Shown piece by piece: positions 50,765-59,709 of a stretch of DNA of 64,000 bases. The translations under genes and the position numbers were made by a program. Source of the stretch: Nocardia macrotermitis (GTDB lineage Bacteria; Actinomycetota; Actinomycetes; Mycobacteriales; Mycobacteriaceae); assembly GCF_009604405.1 (NCBI RefSeq), contig NZ_WEGK01000012.1, positions 239,114 to 303,113 of the forward strand, in the 5' to 3' direction. Under the pieces are notes generated by a model, which worked only from the letters and a program-made list of their open reading frames with translations, made no database searches and had not been told where the DNA came from. The stretch's first letter is position 1; each line of letters opens with the position of its first letter.

Positions 50765-51886
50765 TCAACCTTTCTCGCCGACCGGAGCTGCGGCGGGCGT
50801 GTATTCAATTCCGGCACACCAGATTCGGCGGATTTCCCGGGTGGCGGTGATATCGCCGAGCGGGTCCCGGTCGACGAGCACGAGATCGGCGCGTTTACCG
50901 GGTTCGATCACGCCGCGGTCGGACAGGCCGAAGTGCCGAGCCGGGAGCACCGTGGCCGCGCGCAACGCGTCCACCGTCGACAATCCGGCCTCGACCAATA
51001 GTTCGAGTTCGCTGTGCAGGCTTTCTCCGTGCGCGACCAAGCGCGGCAGGCCGGGCTGTTCGGCGGCGTCGGTGCCCGCCAGGATGGGCACACCCGCCGC
51101 GTACAGCGCGCCCACGCTCGCGCTTGCGCCGGCGAGCGCGTCAGCGTTGCCACGAATCCGCGACAGTGCCCGCATCATCGTCAAGGTCGGCACCGCGACG
51201 CGCCGATCGGCGGCTGCCCGGTCGACGAGACTCTGCGCGAGGGGCTCACCGACCGGGATGTGGGTGATGACATCCGCACCGAGTTCGACGGCGGATTCGT
51301 AGGCCCCGGGCGACGAGGCGTGGGCGACGACCTGCCGCCCCTGATCGTGGGCGGCGGCGATGACCGCGGCGGCCACGGCGCGATCGGGGCCGCCCTGGCC
51401 GGGGGCCTCGAGCACGACCTTGAGGTAGTCGGCACCCTCGGAGATCCGGTGCGCGACGAATTCGCGGGCCTGTTCCGGATCGGCGACCACAGCCTCCTCG
51501 GACATGCCGAAGTGCGCGTGCGGGCCGCCGGAGCCGATGACCGGAAGCCCGGGGCTGCGAATATCGGTGAGCCCGTGCGCGTTTCGCAGGGAGTCCACCA
51601 GTTCGGCGGGCCAGGTGGCCATGTCCAGGGCGGTGGTCACGCCCCACGCGGCGAGTTGTTCGAGGGTGTGGCGGCCGTGCAGATGCACGTGGGCATCGAT
51701 CAGGCCGGGCAGCAGTACCCGGCCCTCCGCGGCGATGGTTTCGGTGGCCTCGAGATCGTCGGCGGTGTCGGGGTCGCCGATCACCGCGCCGTCGATGACG
51801 ACCGTGCACGGCGGGGACAATCGGGTGCCGTCGAAGACGCGGACGCCGGTCAAGAGCGTCCGGTTGACGGGTGGGTTGGTGGTCAC
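50765..51886 (-). CDS. Amidohydrolase (imidazolonepropionase-like)
   Basis: This 373-residue amidohydrolase_1 protein has a binuclear metal-type site: PGLIDAHVHLHGRHTL, the bridging-Lys region GADYLKVVLEAPG, HASSPGAYESA, ADVITHIPVGEPLA and ILAGTDAAEQPGLPRL. The C-terminal small domain has GVIEPGKRADLVLVDRDPLG, as usual. GTG 51886 follows AGGAG at seven bases and lies four bases after the NTF2-like stop. It would open an amide, lactam or lactone in the pathway; the substrate is unknown. The longer frame to 52021 overlaps the upstream gene and is rejected. Confidence 0.88.
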   Translation of the reverse strand: MTTNPPVNRTLLTGVRVFDGTRLSPPCTVVIDGAVIGDPDTADDLEATETIAAEGRVLLPGLIDAHVHLHGRHTLEQLAAWGVTTALDMATWPAELVDSLRNAHGLTDIRSPGLPVIGSGGPHAHFGMSEEAVVADPEQAREFVAHRISEGADYLKVVLEAPGQGGPDRAVAAAVIAAAHDQGRQVVAHASSPGAYESAVELGADVITHIPVGEPLAQSLVDRAAADRRVAVPTLTMMRALSRIRGNADALAGASASVGALYAAGVPILAGTDAAEQPGLPRLVAHGESLHSELELLVEAGLSTVDALRAATVLPARHFGLSDRGVIEPGKRADLVLVDRDPLGDITATREIRRIWCAGIEYTPAAAPVGEKG

Positions 51887-51890
51887 TCGG

Positions 51891-52505
51891 TCACTCCTGT
51901 CGGGAGGTCGGCGGGCGGTGGAGCCAAGCCTCGACTTCATCTTCCAGCCTCCGCAGTTCGTCGGGCCGGTCGTCGCCGAAGAGGTCGTCGCCGACGGTAT
52001 AGCCGCGGCGGCCGAGCACATAGGACAACATGCGGTAGGAGGGCCGGAAGGGAGCCAGCGCCTCCGGTGCGATTCGCCACGGCGTGCCGGGCACGGCCGG
52101 GGTGAGCGTATCGCGTTCGTAGACCGCGTCGAGCGCGGCGATCAGCCAGCGTCCGCCGGATCGGCGGGCCCGGTAGATCAGCCGGGTATAAGACACCAGG
52201 TCGAGTTCGATGTCGTCGAGTACAGTCCGGGTTTCGATGGCCGCGCCCACCTCGATCAGCGCTCGGTCGCCGTCGACATCCACGATGGGCGGATACATGC
52301 GGTGGACGGCCTTGTCGCCGCGTGCGGCCATCTGTTCGGAGGCGGTGACGAACTCGTCTCCGCTACCGCGAAACCAGCTCACGCGCACCACGCTGTCGGG
52401 CGCGTAGCAGGCGCGCATCTCGTCCCACCGGCTCCGATCCCGGCCTCGGCGCTCGCGCAGCACCAACTGACTCGCGGCGACGATGTCCGCGATGTGCTCA
52501 CTCAC
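51891..52505 (-). CDS. NTF2/SnoaL-like protein
   Basis: This 204-residue protein of the nuclear-transport-factor-2 fold resembles aromatic-ring-related SnoaL/dehydratase-like proteins. It has RSRWDEMRACYAPDSVVRVS, AVHRMYPPIVDVDGDRALIE and YTRLIYRARRSGGRWLIAAL, followed by a C-terminal extension with PSYRMLSYVLGRRGYTVGDD. GTG 52505 has GGGAGGAGC upstream and overlaps the ligase gene end by eight bases. Such proteins often catalyse isomerisation or dehydration, or bind small ligands. In this operon it may act on an intermediate between ring cleavage and CoA activation (inference). Confidence 0.8.
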   Translation of the reverse strand: MSEHIADIVAASQLVLRERRGRDRSRWDEMRACYAPDSVVRVSWFRGSGDEFVTASEQMAARGDKAVHRMYPPIVDVDGDRALIEVGAAIETRTVLDDIELDLVSYTRLIYRARRSGGRWLIAALDAVYERDTLTPAVPGTPWRIAPEALAPFRPSYRMLSYVLGRRGYTVGDDLFGDDRPDELRRLEDEVEAWLHRPPTSRQE

Positions 52506-54585
52506 GATCGCTCCTCCCGGCCGCATGGGCGGCGCGGACGCGGGCCGCGTGCTCGCGGTAGAAGGTGACGCTGCCGGGGTCGGACAGGGCGTCGAGATTG
52601 ACCGCTTGCTCCAGCGGCACACCGAGATACAGCTTTTTGATGGGTACCTCGATCTTCTTACCGGTGTGCGTGGTCGGGACGGCCGGGGCGATGACGATCT
52701 CGTCGGGCACGTACCGGGCTCCGGCGTGGGAGCGGATGGCGGCGATGATGCGGTCCGAGAGGTCTTCGGCCGGGTCGGTGCCCGGTTCGAGGACGACGAA
52801 CAGCGGCATGTAATAGTTTCCGCCGGGTTGTTCGACGCCGATGACCATACTGTCGAGGATCTCGGGGACCGATCCGAGCGCGGCGTAGATATCCGCGGAG
52901 CCCAGCCGCACGCCGTGCCGGTTGAGGGTGGCGTCGGAGCGTCCGTGCACGATGAACGCGCCGTCGCCGGTTTCGGTGATCCAGTCGCCGTGGCGCCACA
53001 CGCCGGGGTAGCGATCGAAGTAGGCGGACCGGTATCTGTCGCCGTGTTCGTCGTTCCAGAAATACAGCGGCATGGACGGCATCGGCACGGTGATCACCAT
53101 CTCCCCCACCTCGCCGACGACGCGCTCGCCCCGGTCGTTCCACGCTCGGACCGCGACGCCGAGCATGGGTCCCTGCGAGACCCCGATCCGCGCGGGTTCG
53201 AGCGGGTTGGAGCCCACGAAGCACGAGCAGATGTCGGTGCCGCCGGAGTCGGAGCCCACATGCACTGCGGGGCCGAGGTTTTCGCGCATCCATCGCCAGG
53301 TGGAGTCCGGCAGCGGGGAGCCGGTGGAGAAGACGAAGCGCAACGCCGAGAGATCCAACGCCGAGAGGTCGGTGTCGGCTCGTTCGTTGAGTTGCAGGTA
53401 CGCCGCGCCGGTCCCGAACAGGGTCGCGCCGGTCAGGGCGATATTGCGCAGATGCCGGTCCGGGCCGCCGTAGCCGGGCGAACCGGAATAGGTGACCACG
53501 GCGGCACCGGTGGACAGCGCGTTCACCATCGCGTTCCACACCATCCACGAGGTGTTGGCGGCGACGTAGCAGATGTCTTCCGGTCCGCAATCATAGTGGA
53601 GTGCAAAAGATTTCAGTGATTCGAGCAGCATTCCGCCGTGGCCGTGCACGATGCCCTTCGGGGCGCCGGTGGTGCCCGAGGAGAACAGGACCCACAGCGG
53701 GTGTTCGAAGGCGGTGGGCTCGTAGATCGGCGTCGCCGCCCGACCGCCGAGTTCGGCGAAGTCGTGGACGGCCACGTCGCGGACAGTCGGCAGCTGGTCG
53801 CCGGGCGCGTCGATGATCAGGTGCCGCACCGAGGGCAGCGCGTCGGCCAAGGCGGTCAGCCGGTCGGCGTATTCGATGGTCTTGCCGTTGAATCGGTATG
53901 CGCCGCAACCGATCAGCACCACCGGCGCCAACTGGGTGAGCCTGGCGACGGTCGCCGGGACGGCGAGTTCCGGAGAGTTGATGGTCCAGATCGCGTCGAC
54001 CGCGGCTGCGGCGAGTAAGCCGATGACGGCCTGCGGGGTGTTCGGCAGTACCGCGGCCACCCGGTCGCCGGGGCGCACACCCAGGTCCCGCAGTGCCGCC
54101 GCCAGTCCGGCGACGCGGTCGCGCAGTTCCCGCCAGGAGAGCGTCGTGATCGTCTCGTCCTCGCCGATGGTCACGATGGCGGTGCGTGTCGCGGAGTCGG
54201 GAACGTCGGCGTGGCGGAGCAGATTCTCCGCGTAATTGACCGTCGCGTCCGGAAACCACTGTGCGCCTGGCATATCGGAGGAGGCGAGCGCGGTGCCGTG
54301 CAGGCCGGTGCCCAGGACGTCGAAATACGTGGCGACGGTGGACCAGAACTGCCCGGGTTCCCGGACGGACCACGCGTGGATCGCGCGGTAGTCGGGTAGG
54401 CCACGCCCGATCCGCGTGCTCGCCACGCGCGCGAAATCGGTCAGGCGTGCCTGCTCGGTCGGCGCCCAGTCGATACCGGACGGTTGCGACCGGGCCGGGT
54501 CCGGTTCAGCGGCTGGAACAGATTGTGTGCCAATCGTTTCGATCAATGTGCTGCTCTCGTTCACGTCGGTGGGCCGGCGCATCAT
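52498..54585 (-). CDS. Acetoacetyl-CoA-synthetase-like acyl-CoA ligase
   Basis: This 695-residue ANL-superfamily ligase has the acetoacetate-CoA ligase arrangement. The N-terminal ACAS region includes SDMPGAQWFPDATVNYAENL, the AMP-binding P-loop is VLFSSGTTGAPKGIVHGHGG, followed by AANTSWMVWNAMVNALSTGA and GSDSGGTDICSCFVGSNP. The hinge is GDGAFIVHGRSDATLNRHGV and the late lysine is in VPTTHTGKKIEVPIKKL. It activates a short 3-keto acid, such as acetoacetate or a ring-fission product, as a CoA thioester. Its start overlaps the FAA-hydrolase stop (ATGA) and it is followed by the NTF2-like gene. Confidence 0.92.
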   Translation of the reverse strand: MMRRPTDVNESSTLIETIGTQSVPAAEPDPARSQPSGIDWAPTEQARLTDFARVASTRIGRGLPDYRAIHAWSVREPGQFWSTVATYFDVLGTGLHGTALASSDMPGAQWFPDATVNYAENLLRHADVPDSATRTAIVTIGEDETITTLSWRELRDRVAGLAAALRDLGVRPGDRVAAVLPNTPQAVIGLLAAAAVDAIWTINSPELAVPATVARLTQLAPVVLIGCGAYRFNGKTIEYADRLTALADALPSVRHLIIDAPGDQLPTVRDVAVHDFAELGGRAATPIYEPTAFEHPLWVLFSSGTTGAPKGIVHGHGGMLLESLKSFALHYDCGPEDICYVAANTSWMVWNAMVNALSTGAAVVTYSGSPGYGGPDRHLRNIALTGATLFGTGAAYLQLNERADTDLSALDLSALRFVFSTGSPLPDSTWRWMRENLGPAVHVGSDSGGTDICSCFVGSNPLEPARIGVSQGPMLGVAVRAWNDRGERVVGEVGEMVITVPMPSMPLYFWNDEHGDRYRSAYFDRYPGVWRHGDWITETGDGAFIVHGRSDATLNRHGVRLGSADIYAALGSVPEILDSMVIGVEQPGGNYYMPLFVVLEPGTDPAEDLSDRIIAAIRSHAGARYVPDEIVIAPAVPTTHTGKKIEVPIKKLYLGVPLEQAVNLDALSDPGSVTFYREHAARVRAAHAAGRSDRE

Positions 54586-55433
54586 GCGCCGACGAACCGC
54601 TGGCGCAGCTCGCCGATACCGGAGATGTAGCTGACCAGCTCATCGCCCGGACGCAGGAATCGCTGCGGTGTGCGTCCGGCGCCGACTCCGGCCGGGGTGC
54701 CGGTGAACAGCAGATCCCCGGGCAGCAGCGGAAGTTTCTGCGACAGCGCCGAGATCAGCGCCGGGACGGAGAAGATCAGATCGCGGGTGCGTCCCTTCTG
54801 CATCTGCTCGCCGTTGATCGAGCAGCCGATCTCGAGGTCGTCGCGATTGTCGAGTTCGTCGGGGGTGACGATCCACGGCCCGGTCGGCCCGAATCCGGGC
54901 AGCGATTTGCCCAGGCTGAATTGCGGTGAGGGACCGGCGGTCTGAGTGATCCGCTCGGACAGATCCTGGCCGACGGTGAGCCCGGCGACGTGGTCCCACG
55001 CCTGTTCGGGACCGATCCGGTGGGCCCGGGTTCCGATGACGGCGACGAGTTCGACCTCCCAGTCGGTCTTTCCGTCCGGCGGCAGCTGGACCTGCGTGAC
55101 GGGGCCGCTGAGGCACGACACCCACTTGGTGAACATCACCGTGGGCTGCTCGGGCACCGAGAATCCGGACTCCGCGGCGTGTTCGCTGTAGTTGAGCCCG
55201 ATCGCGAGGACCTGACTCGGCGCGGGCACCGGCGCCTCGAGATCGGTTGCGGCGAAGGCTTTTCCGCCGCTGGCATCGGTGTCGGCGGCCCAGGCCGCGA
55301 ACTCCTCCCACACGTCGTAGACGGACTGCGGGTCGGGGCCGAAGCGGCCCGAACTGGCCTGTTCGACATCCAGCGCGGCGGAGCCGTCGGCGGATATCAG
55401 CACGAGCCGACCGGACAGATTGGCGATACGCAT
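54582..55433 (-). CDS. Fumarylacetoacetate hydrolase family protein
   Basis: This 283-residue FAH-fold protein has the fold's signature IGLNYSEHAAESGFSVPEQP, metal ligands in DWEVELVAVIGTRAHRI and the DLSERITQTAGPSPQFSLGK loop. It also has LPLLPGDLLFTGTPAGVGAG and PGDELVSYISGIGELRQRFV. Members hydrolyse a 1,3-diketone C-C bond or decarboxylate or hydrate catechol-derived products. It is the promoter-proximal gene of the minus-strand arm and is preceded by ATCATGAT-type sites, which suggests GntR control. The product is likely passed to the ligase and amidohydrolases downstream. Confidence 0.92.
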   Translation of the reverse strand: MRIANLSGRLVLISADGSAALDVEQASSGRFGPDPQSVYDVWEEFAAWAADTDASGGKAFAATDLEAPVPAPSQVLAIGLNYSEHAAESGFSVPEQPTVMFTKWVSCLSGPVTQVQLPPDGKTDWEVELVAVIGTRAHRIGPEQAWDHVAGLTVGQDLSERITQTAGPSPQFSLGKSLPGFGPTGPWIVTPDELDNRDDLEIGCSINGEQMQKGRTRDLIFSVPALISALSQKLPLLPGDLLFTGTPAGVGAGRTPQRFLRPGDELVSYISGIGELRQRFVGA

Positions 55434-55488
55434 GGGATCTCCTTCTCGGGTGATGGGGACCGTCGATCCATGGGAGCAGATCGGAGCA

Positions 55489-55574
55489 AATCATCATGTT
55501 TAATTCCGCACCCCAGTGTTGGAGCGATCCGGGACACCTGTCAAGAGGGTGTGCGAAATTAATCATGATGAATT
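55489..55574. promoter_or_regulatory. Two ATCATGAT-type operator sites before the FAA hydrolase gene
   Basis: A near-palindromic site AAATTAATCATGATGAATT (55556-55574) and a weaker one AATCATCATGTTTAATT (55489-55505) lie in the gap before the FAA hydrolase gene and after the GntR gene. The core ATCATGAT matches the three sites at 56578-56700, so the same regulator should bind them. Confidence 0.75.
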
Positions 55575-55674
55575 CCTGTGACCACGACCCACCGGGCGGG
55601 CGCACCGACAGCAGCACAACCGTCGATGGCCATCAATCCTGTTGCGGGAAAGCGGGATTCGCGCACGGAGCCAA

Positions 55675-56514
55675 TCAGTTCGACGGTTCCGCCACGCCGT
55701 CGACCGACGGTCGGAGGGAGCGCAGCACCACGGTCGGGATGGTGCGTCGCAGCGCGTCGATGGCGGCGTCACGATCGCGACGGGCCAGCGCCTCGACGAG
55801 ATCCTCCATCACCCGAGCCAGCGGCGCGGGATCGACATCGTCGCGTGCGGCGACTTCCAGTTTCGCGCGCAGGTAGGTGGTGCCGACGTCCATGATGCTC
55901 AGATAGAGGGTGTTGAGCAGGCCACCCTTGCCCAGATCGGCGATGTAGGCGTGCAATTCCCAACAGGTCCAGACGAAGTCGGAGATCGAGCCCGCCGCCT
56001 CGGCCCGGCGTACCCGGTCGAGCCGTTCGGCCAGCGCGTCCTGATCGGCGAGGGTGTAGCAGCGCAGCACCTCGTCGATCAGCAGCGGGGCGATGGCATC
56101 GCGGATCCGCACCGATTCGGCGAATGCGGAGTCGTCGTCGGCGGCCGCGCGGAACCAGCCGTTCATACGCGACAGCGGTGAGGGATCGCAGGCGAACAGC
56201 CCGCCGCCGGGGCCCGGCCGGGAGGTGATGACGCCGCGCGTCTGGGCGAGTTTGATGGCCTCGTTGATGGTGCCCACCGACACCCCGCACAGCTTGCGGA
56301 GCTCGTCCTTGCTGCCGATGCGCTCGCCCGCGGGAACCGCGGCGGCCAAACGGGCGATCTGGCCCGCCGCCTGCTCCGCCCGGGAGCCGTCGAGCGCCAC
56401 CGTACTACCCACAGCCGTTGCGCGAGACCACATCTCACGCGAGTAGGCCGGACCGTCGAACGCCTCGTCGTCGCGGCTCGGGCGCGACGTGCCCGAGTGA
56501 TCGTCTGCGCTCAT
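55675..56514 (-). CDS. GntR/FadR-family transcriptional regulator
   Basis: This 279-residue FadR-type GntR regulator has a winged helix with GERIGSKDELRKLCGVSVGT and AIKLAQTRGVITSRPGPGGG, then an all-helical FCD ligand domain with metal-type histidine and acidic residues in WTCWELHAYIADLGKGG. ATG 56514 has GAGGAGG upstream; the frame to 56571 is rejected. It sits between two divergent arms of catabolic genes and is flanked on both sides by ATCATGAT-type sites. It is probably a repressor released by a pathway metabolite. Confidence 0.9.
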   Translation of the reverse strand: MSADDHSGTSRPSRDDEAFDGPAYSREMWSRATAVGSTVALDGSRAEQAAGQIARLAAAVPAGERIGSKDELRKLCGVSVGTINEAIKLAQTRGVITSRPGPGGGLFACDPSPLSRMNGWFRAAADDDSAFAESVRIRDAIAPLLIDEVLRCYTLADQDALAERLDRVRRAEAAGSISDFVWTCWELHAYIADLGKGGLLNTLYLSIMDVGTTYLRAKLEVAARDDVDPAPLARVMEDLVEALARRDRDAAIDALRRTIPTVVLRSLRPSVDGVAEPSN

Positions 56515-56577
56515 CGTTGCCTCCTCGCCCCTGACCGGTCCGCGACTCGCGGCGAGCCACCAGACCCTCACTCTAGC

Positions 56578-56700
56578 AATTAATCATGACGATTCAGGGT
56601 CAGCCGCGTCGCAAAAAATCATGATTAATTTCGCCGAACCCCTTGACGAGTGACGGGGGTCACTGGACACTGAAGCCATCCCAATTAATCATGATTTATT
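56578..56700. promoter_or_regulatory. Three ATCATGAT-type operator sites between the GntR and flavin reductase genes
   Basis: Sites AATTAATCATGACGATT (56578-56594), AAAATCATGATTAATTT (56615-56631) and AATTAATCATGATTTATT (56683-56700) share the palindromic core AATCATGATT. The first covers the GntR promoter side and the third lies 33 bases before the flavin reductase ATG, as expected for autoregulation and repression. Confidence 0.8.
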
Positions 56701-56732
56701 CCTCCGATCATCCGAGGGAAGGACGCGCAGCC

Positions 56733-57251
56733 ATGCTGGACCAGCAGTTTCGCGATCTGATGGCCGGGGTGTGCGCACCGGTCACCGTGGTCACCACCAC
56801 CGACGAGCACGGCCCGCACGGCGCCACCGTCAGTTCCCTGGCCTCGCTGTCGCTGCGACCGGCGCTGCTCTCGATCGCGCTGGATCGCCGGTCGACACTG
56901 CTGCGGCGGATCGAGCAGTCCGGACGTTTCGCCGTCAACATCCTCGCCTCGGCGCAGGACGAGGTGGCGATGACGTTCGCCAGCCGCGGCGAAGACCGAT
57001 TCGCCGGGACGAACTGGTCACTCGCACAGGGCCTGCCGCGCCTGGACCAGATCGCCGGCTGGGCAGCCTGCGAGGTGTGGCAGCGCGTCGAGGCGGGCGA
57101 TCACCTGCTGCTGATCGGGCTCGTCACGCACGCCGCCTCCACCCAGCGCGCGCCGCTGGTCTACGGCTATCGCACCTTCGGCACCCATTCCCGCTTCGCG
57201 GCCCGCCCGCGCACCCCCATCGTCGACGGCATCACCGCCTGCTCGTACTGA
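56733..57251 (+). CDS. Flavin reductase (HpaC/HsaB-like)
   Basis: This 172-residue flavin reductase of two-component monooxygenases uses NAD(P)H to make FMNH2 or FADH2. Marks are FRDLMAGVCAPVTVVTTTDE, GPHGATVSSLASLSLRPALL and the GDHLLLIGLVTHAASTQRAP segment, typical of the HpaC fold. ATG 56733 follows GAGGGAAGGA. It is the first gene of the plus-strand arm, 33 bases beyond the last ATCATGAT-type site, and it precedes the HsaA-like monooxygenase, its obvious partner. Confidence 0.9.
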   Translation: MLDQQFRDLMAGVCAPVTVVTTTDEHGPHGATVSSLASLSLRPALLSIALDRRSTLLRRIEQSGRFAVNILASAQDEVAMTFASRGEDRFAGTNWSLAQGLPRLDQIAGWAACEVWQRVEAGDHLLLIGLVTHAASTQRAPLVYGYRTFGTHSRFAARPRTPIVDGITACSY

Positions 57252-57284
57252 CCACCCGCTCGAACTCACCAGGAGACACCACCG

Positions 57285-58481
57285 ATGACCGCCACCGCAC
57301 CGCAGACCGTGCCCACCACCGCCGAACTCGTCGCGCGCGCAAGGGAACTCGCGCCGCTGTTGCAGAAGAACGCCGCCGCGGGTGAACAGGACCGCCGCGT
57401 CGCGCAGGAGAGTATCCGGGCGTTGACCGAGGCCGGGCTGTTCAAGATCGCGACGCCGAAAAGGTATGGCGGATACGAGACTTCGATGCGCACCATGCTC
57501 GAGGTGTCCGCGGCGGTCGCCGAGGCCGACGGTGGCACCGCCTGGGTGGTGACGCTGGCCAACGTGATGGCGTGGGTGGTCGGACTGTTCCCCGAACGCG
57601 TCCAGGACGAGGTGTTCGGCGCCGATCCCGACGCGAAGGTGTCGGGCGTGCTGTCCCCGACCGCCGAAACCCACAGGGTCGAGGGTGGTTGGCGGGTGAG
57701 CGGCAAGTGGTACTACAACTCCGGTTCGCTGCACGCCGACTGGGCGGGGCTGGGCATACCGATCACCGACGAAGACGGCGCCGTGGTCGACCAGGGCATG
57801 GCGCTGATCCCCCGGTCGGATCTGGATCTCGAGGACACCTGGTTCGTCGCCGGGATGCGTTCCTCGGGGAGCAACTGCCTGGTCGCGTCGGATGTCTTCG
57901 TCCCGGAGCACCGGGTGATGCGGGTGCCGCCCGCGATCACCGGCGACTACCCCACCGAGCACACCGAGGAGACGCTCTACCGGTCCGCGCTGGTGCCGGT
58001 CCTGGCGCTGGTGCTGGTCGGACCGCAGCTCGGAATGGGCCGTGCCGCACTGGATCTGGTCGTCGGCAAGGCCGCGGTCAAGCCGATCTCCTACACCTTC
58101 TTCACCGCACAGCAGGAGTCGGTGGCGTTCCAGTTGCAGATCGCCGAGGCCGCCCGCCTCATCGATACCGCGCAGCTGATCGCGCACCGCGCCGCCACCG
58201 ATATCGACGAGGCCGCCGCCCGCGGGGAATATCCGGATCAGCTCACCCGCGCCCGGGTGCGCTCGGACACCGGGTACATCGCCGAATCCATCACCCGGGC
58301 CATCGATATCCTGCTCTCCGCCCACGGCGCCGGTTCGTTCGCCGAAGTCAATCCGCTGCAACGGATCTGGCGTGACTCGGCGACCGCCGCCCGGCACGCC
58401 ATCGTGTCCCCGCAGGTCGGCTACGAGATCTACGGCAAGGCGCTGCTGGGGGTCACCGAACCGATCACCCCGCTGGTCTGA
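57285..58481 (+). CDS. HsaA-like flavin-dependent monooxygenase
   Basis: This 398-residue acyl-CoA-dehydrogenase-fold monooxygenase (group D, HsaA/HpaH-like) has LTEAGLFKIATPKRYGGYET at the N-terminus, the middle domain VSGKWYYNSGSLHADWAGLG and SSGSNCLVASDVFVPEHRVM. The C-terminal helices have SAHGAGSFAEVNPLQRIWRD and ATAARHAIVSPQVGYEIYGK. It would add a hydroxyl to a phenolic ring using reduced flavin from the adjacent HpaC-like reductase, giving a catechol for the extradiol dioxygenase 56 bases downstream. AGGAG precedes ATG 57285. The substrate is unknown. Confidence 0.9.
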   Translation: MTATAPQTVPTTAELVARARELAPLLQKNAAAGEQDRRVAQESIRALTEAGLFKIATPKRYGGYETSMRTMLEVSAAVAEADGGTAWVVTLANVMAWVVGLFPERVQDEVFGADPDAKVSGVLSPTAETHRVEGGWRVSGKWYYNSGSLHADWAGLGIPITDEDGAVVDQGMALIPRSDLDLEDTWFVAGMRSSGSNCLVASDVFVPEHRVMRVPPAITGDYPTEHTEETLYRSALVPVLALVLVGPQLGMGRAALDLVVGKAAVKPISYTFFTAQQESVAFQLQIAEAARLIDTAQLIAHRAATDIDEAAARGEYPDQLTRARVRSDTGYIAESITRAIDILLSAHGAGSFAEVNPLQRIWRDSATAARHAIVSPQVGYEIYGKALLGVTEPITPLV

Positions 58482-58536
58482 GTGCCCGAAACAGTCAGCC
58501 ACGCAACCGATTACGACGTAATCGTCAGGAGAAACC

Positions 58537-59460
58537 ATGGGACTGCACCGATTGACCGCCATCACCATCGGCGTACCCGATCCGGACATCACCGCCGGCT
58601 ACTACCGCGACTTCGGCCTGACCGATCTCGGCGACCACCGATTCGGCACCGTCGACGGCGGTGAGCAGCTGCGCCTGGCCCGCACCCCACAGCGTCGGCT
58701 GCTCGAACTCGGCATCGGCGTCCACGACCGAGATGACCTGGCGCGCATCGGATCACGATTGGAGAAGCTGAACATCACCCACGAGATCGGCCGGGATCGT
58801 CTCACCGTCCAGGACCCGAATTCCGCACTCACGGTGGTGGTGGAGGTCGCCACGGAGATCCGGCAGCAGCCGACGGCACCGGCGGCCGCCAACGGGCCGG
58901 GCCGGATCGGCCGACTCGACGCCCGCGCCGACGGTATCGGCCGCACCGCACCGGTCCGGCCCCGCAAACTCGGCCACGTCGTCATCGGATCACTGGATCA
59001 GCAAGCCAGCCAACGCTTCTTCACCGAAGGGCTCGGCTTCAAGACCAGCGATCAGGTGCCCGGCCTGGCGGCGTTCATGCGCTGCTCCACCGACCACCAC
59101 AACGTGCTGGTGCAGCAGGCGCCACTGAACTTCCTGCACCACACCGCCTGGGAGGTCGACGACGTGGACGAGGTCGGCCGCGGCGCCACCGCGATGCTCG
59201 AGGGCAACCCCGAACGGCACGTCTGGGGCCTGGGCCGCCACCACATCGGATCCAACTTCTTCTGGTACCTCAGGGATCCGGCGGGCAATTTCTCCGAGTA
59301 CTACAGCGACCTGGACTGCATCGTCGACGACGCATTGTGGAAACCCGAGGTCGTCGAAGGCGCCAGGGGCCTGTACAACTGGGGCCCTCCTCCCCCACCG
59401 TCGTTCCTCGCACCGGAGGATCTCGCCGCCCTGATGACCGGCTCACACGCACCGAAGTAG
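58537..59460 (+). CDS. Extradiol ring-cleavage dioxygenase (VOC, BphC-like)
   Basis: This 307-residue two-domain vicinal-oxygen-chelate dioxygenase has presumed metal ligands His in RKLGHVVIGSLDQQ, His in NFLHHTAWEVDDVDE and Glu in AGNFSEYYSDLDC. The N-terminal domain (LTAITIGVPDPDITAGYYRD) is the usual catalytically silent copy. Members cleave catechols next to the diol using Fe(II) and O2. AGGAG lies upstream of ATG 58537. It ends the plus-strand arm and directly follows the monooxygenase, making the pair a hydroxylation-cleavage unit. The C-terminal YNWGPPPPPSFLAPED is an unusual Pro run. Confidence 0.9.
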   Translation: MGLHRLTAITIGVPDPDITAGYYRDFGLTDLGDHRFGTVDGGEQLRLARTPQRRLLELGIGVHDRDDLARIGSRLEKLNITHEIGRDRLTVQDPNSALTVVVEVATEIRQQPTAPAAANGPGRIGRLDARADGIGRTAPVRPRKLGHVVIGSLDQQASQRFFTEGLGFKTSDQVPGLAAFMRCSTDHHNVLVQQAPLNFLHHTAWEVDDVDEVGRGATAMLEGNPERHVWGLGRHHIGSNFFWYLRDPAGNFSEYYSDLDCIVDDALWKPEVVEGARGLYNWGPPPPPSFLAPEDLAALMTGSHAPK

Positions 59461-59709
59461 TTCGGCGACACCGAAACTCGACGCGACCCCGACCTGTGCA
59501 CTCCGACCGATTCTCGATCGCGACGAGGCGGTTGCGGCCGGGCGGAATCGATCCGGAGGTATCCCGACGGTTCCGGATCGCCGAACACATGGACGCAGAC
59601 GCACATAGCACGGCACGTCCGCTGCCCCAGTGCTGTGGTCGCTTCGGAGCCCGGGGTGCGGCATTTCGGTGCCGTTCTCCGTGGTGGCCGCGGCGCGGAT
59701 ACTGGTCGG

